From positions 79,057 through 143,056 of the forward strand of contig NZ_KQ949080.1 in NCBI RefSeq assembly GCF_001514305.1: a stretch of 64,000 nucleotides of DNA, given 5' to 3'. This document shows positions 63,200 to 64,000 of the stretch, piece by piece. The notes below the pieces were generated by a model. That model was not told where the DNA came from, ran no database searches, and was given only the letters and a program-made list of their open reading frames with translations. Positions within the stretch are counted from its first letter, which is position 1. Every line of letters begins with the position of its first letter. Origin of the DNA: Streptomyces dysideae (GTDB lineage Bacteria; Actinomycetota; Actinomycetes; Streptomycetales; Streptomycetaceae). A program made the position numbers and the translations under genes.

Positions 63200-63472
63200 G
63201 CGCACTCCCTAAGCCGGTCGATCCCAGTGCTGCGAATTATTTCGGCATCGTTGGCGGAATAGGGACTTTACCGGTTAAGAAAGCGCTGTCAGAGTTCCGA
63301 ACCAGCCAACCCGCTCGTCCCAGGGCCTGTCCGGCGGGCCAGGTCGGAGGAAATCGGCGGCGCCTCATCGGCGACCGACGACAACGCGGCAGATGTGCGT
63401 GCCAGACCCCGCGTCTCCGACAGGGCCCGCCGGGCAGGCCCTGAGTCCGTCCCATGAACGGAGCTGATGCAC
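63200..63472. promoter_or_regulatory. Divergent promoter region of beta-mannosidase and sugar-binding genes
   Basis: A 273-bp region serving both directions. It contains TTACCGGTTAA (63268-63278) directly followed by the LacI-type operator at 63279-63290. A hairpin-rich stretch with CAGGGCC and GGCCCTG repeats lies near 63322-63442 in the leader of the binding-protein gene. Confidence 0.6.
63279..63290. promoter_or_regulatory. LacI-type operator (GAAAGCGCTGTC)
   Basis: Reverse complement of the operator at 16239-16250; the two sites share 14 consecutive bases (TGACAGCGCTTTCT). It is centred 85 nt from the beta-mannosidase start and 188 nt from the binding-protein start. Confidence 0.75.
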
Positions 63473-64000
63473 ATGAACCGCCGTACAGTCCTGGCCATGG
63501 TCACCGGTGCCCTGCTGCTCTCGGCGTGCACCGGGACCGGAGGATCGTCCAAGGGAGCCGACGCCAAGGCGCCTGACGATCCGTCAAAGGTGACCGGAAC
63601 CATCAAAGTCCTCACCGTGCGGACCGACCTCGTGCAGAACGGCACGATGAAGAAGTACGCCGCCGAGTTCAACAAGACCTACCCGAAGGTCAAGGTCGAG
63701 TTCGAGGCCCTCACCAACTACGAGGCCGAAGTCAAGATCCGTATGAACACGGAGAACTATGGCGACGTCCTGCTGATCCCCGCGGTGATCAAGAAGAACG
63801 ACTACCCGAAGTTCTTCGCCTCGCTGGGCACCCAGGAGGAGCGCGGAAAGAAGTACCGCTTCACCGACTTCACCACGGTCGACGGCAAGGTCTACGGGCA
63901 GAGCCCGAACGGCGTGATGCCCGGCTTCGTCTACAACAAGCGGGTGTGGCGGGAGGCCGGGATCACCGACTGGCCCACCACCCCGGCCGAGTTCGTGACC
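63473..64000 (+). CDS. Sugar-binding lipoprotein of an ABC importer, N-terminal part
   Basis: The frame is open to the end of the window (176 codons seen), so the gene continues beyond. The lipobox LLSAC gives Cys19, after a short signal with MNRRTVLAMV. The mature part follows the family-1 solute-binding pattern: GTIKVLTVRTDLVQNGTMKK, FNKTYPKVKVEFEALTNYEA, DVLLIPAVIKKNDYPKFFAS and FVYNKRVWREAGITDWPTTP. GGAG lies 9 nt before the ATG. Divergent from the beta-mannosidase and next to the LacI operator, it probably imports manno-oligosaccharides; its permeases should follow outside the window. Confidence 0.88.
   Translation, partial: MNRRTVLAMVTGALLLSACTGTGGSSKGADAKAPDDPSKVTGTIKVLTVRTDLVQNGTMKKYAAEFNKTYPKVKVEFEALTNYEAEVKIRMNTENYGDVLLIPAVIKKNDYPKFFASLGTQEERGKKYRFTDFTTVDGKVYGQSPNGVMPGFVYNKRVWREAGITDWPTTPAEFVT

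Noticed and set aside
1..64000. CRISPR arrays, rRNA operons, tRNA genes, phage attachment sites
   Set aside because: None was recognised on reading. A tRNA scan was not possible, so a missed tRNA cannot be excluded.

Overview
This is a high-GC actinomycete chromosome segment, almost certainly Streptomyces. Coding frames have strongly G/C-biased third positions, GTG starts and 4-nt stop/start overlaps are common, and long G+C hairpins end the operons. The block ngcEFG - ROK regulator - xylFGH - dxs (27.7-38.3 kb) has the gene order I recall for S. coelicolor SCO6005-SCO6013, and the fadB-fadA pair at 56.3-59.7 kb matches SCO6026-SCO6027. This is from memory, not from a search. The window therefore looks like a conserved chromosomal backbone carrying several accessory insertions.

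Layout. (1) 1-10.6 kb: a one-strand cluster encoding a lauroyl-transferase-like acyltransferase (cut by the window edge), an acyl carrier protein, a P450, two FMN alpha-hydroxy-acid oxidases, a polysaccharide deacetylase, a GT2 glycosyltransferase, a Gfo/Idh/MocA oxidoreductase, a TIM-barrel isomerase-like protein, a UDP-sugar 6-dehydrogenase and a CysD-type sulfate adenylyltransferase subunit. It looks like the edge of a biosynthetic cluster for an acylated, possibly sulfated, amino-sugar/uronate product. I do not recognise it. (2) 10.6-11.25 kb: an IS21-type transposase remnant, a lower-GC stretch and a perfect terminator. (3) 11.3-14.1 kb: a two-component pair whose kinase has lost its H-box region, and a secreted cellulose-type LPMO with a perfect CebR operator and a TTA (bldA) codon. 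(4) 14.3-27.4 kb: a hemicellulose-utilisation island containing an acetyl-xylan esterase, an oligosaccharide ABC importer (two permeases and a binding protein), GH39, DUF624, GH42, GH67 and a small secreted protein. It is flanked by two decayed GH92 alpha-mannosidase fragments. (5) 27.7-38.3 kb: NgcEFG (GlcNAc/chitobiose-type importer), a ROK regulator (Rok7B7-like), XylFGH (xylose-type importer) and Dxs. (6) 38.5-39.8 kb: a NYN-domain protein and a 6-PGDH-like dehydrogenase. (7) 39.97-53.0 kb: a large LamG surface protein gene with two in-frame stops, a 2312-aa RHS/HINT polymorphic toxin with a DUF4160-like tip, an overlapping candidate immunity gene, a possible displaced module and an unusually low-GC lipoprotein gene. 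(8) 53.1-54.85 kb: the Streptomyces-specific XRE/DUF397/ATPase trio. (9) 55.1-59.7 kb: a propeller-like protein and the fatty-acid beta-oxidation pair. (10) 59.8-64 kb: LacI regulator, GH2 beta-mannosidase and a divergent sugar-binding lipoprotein that runs off the end.

How it fits together. Regions 3, 4, 5 and 10 form a plant/fungal polysaccharide programme: a secreted LPMO, ABC importers that bring in oligosaccharides, and cytoplasmic glycosidases without signal peptides that finish hydrolysis. Two promoters 47 kb apart (16.24 kb and 63.28 kb) share the same LacI-type operator and also a TTACCGG palindrome, so the LacI protein at 59.8-60.8 kb may control both. The toxin locus and the lipid-glycoside cluster are the accessory parts most likely to hold undescribed biology.
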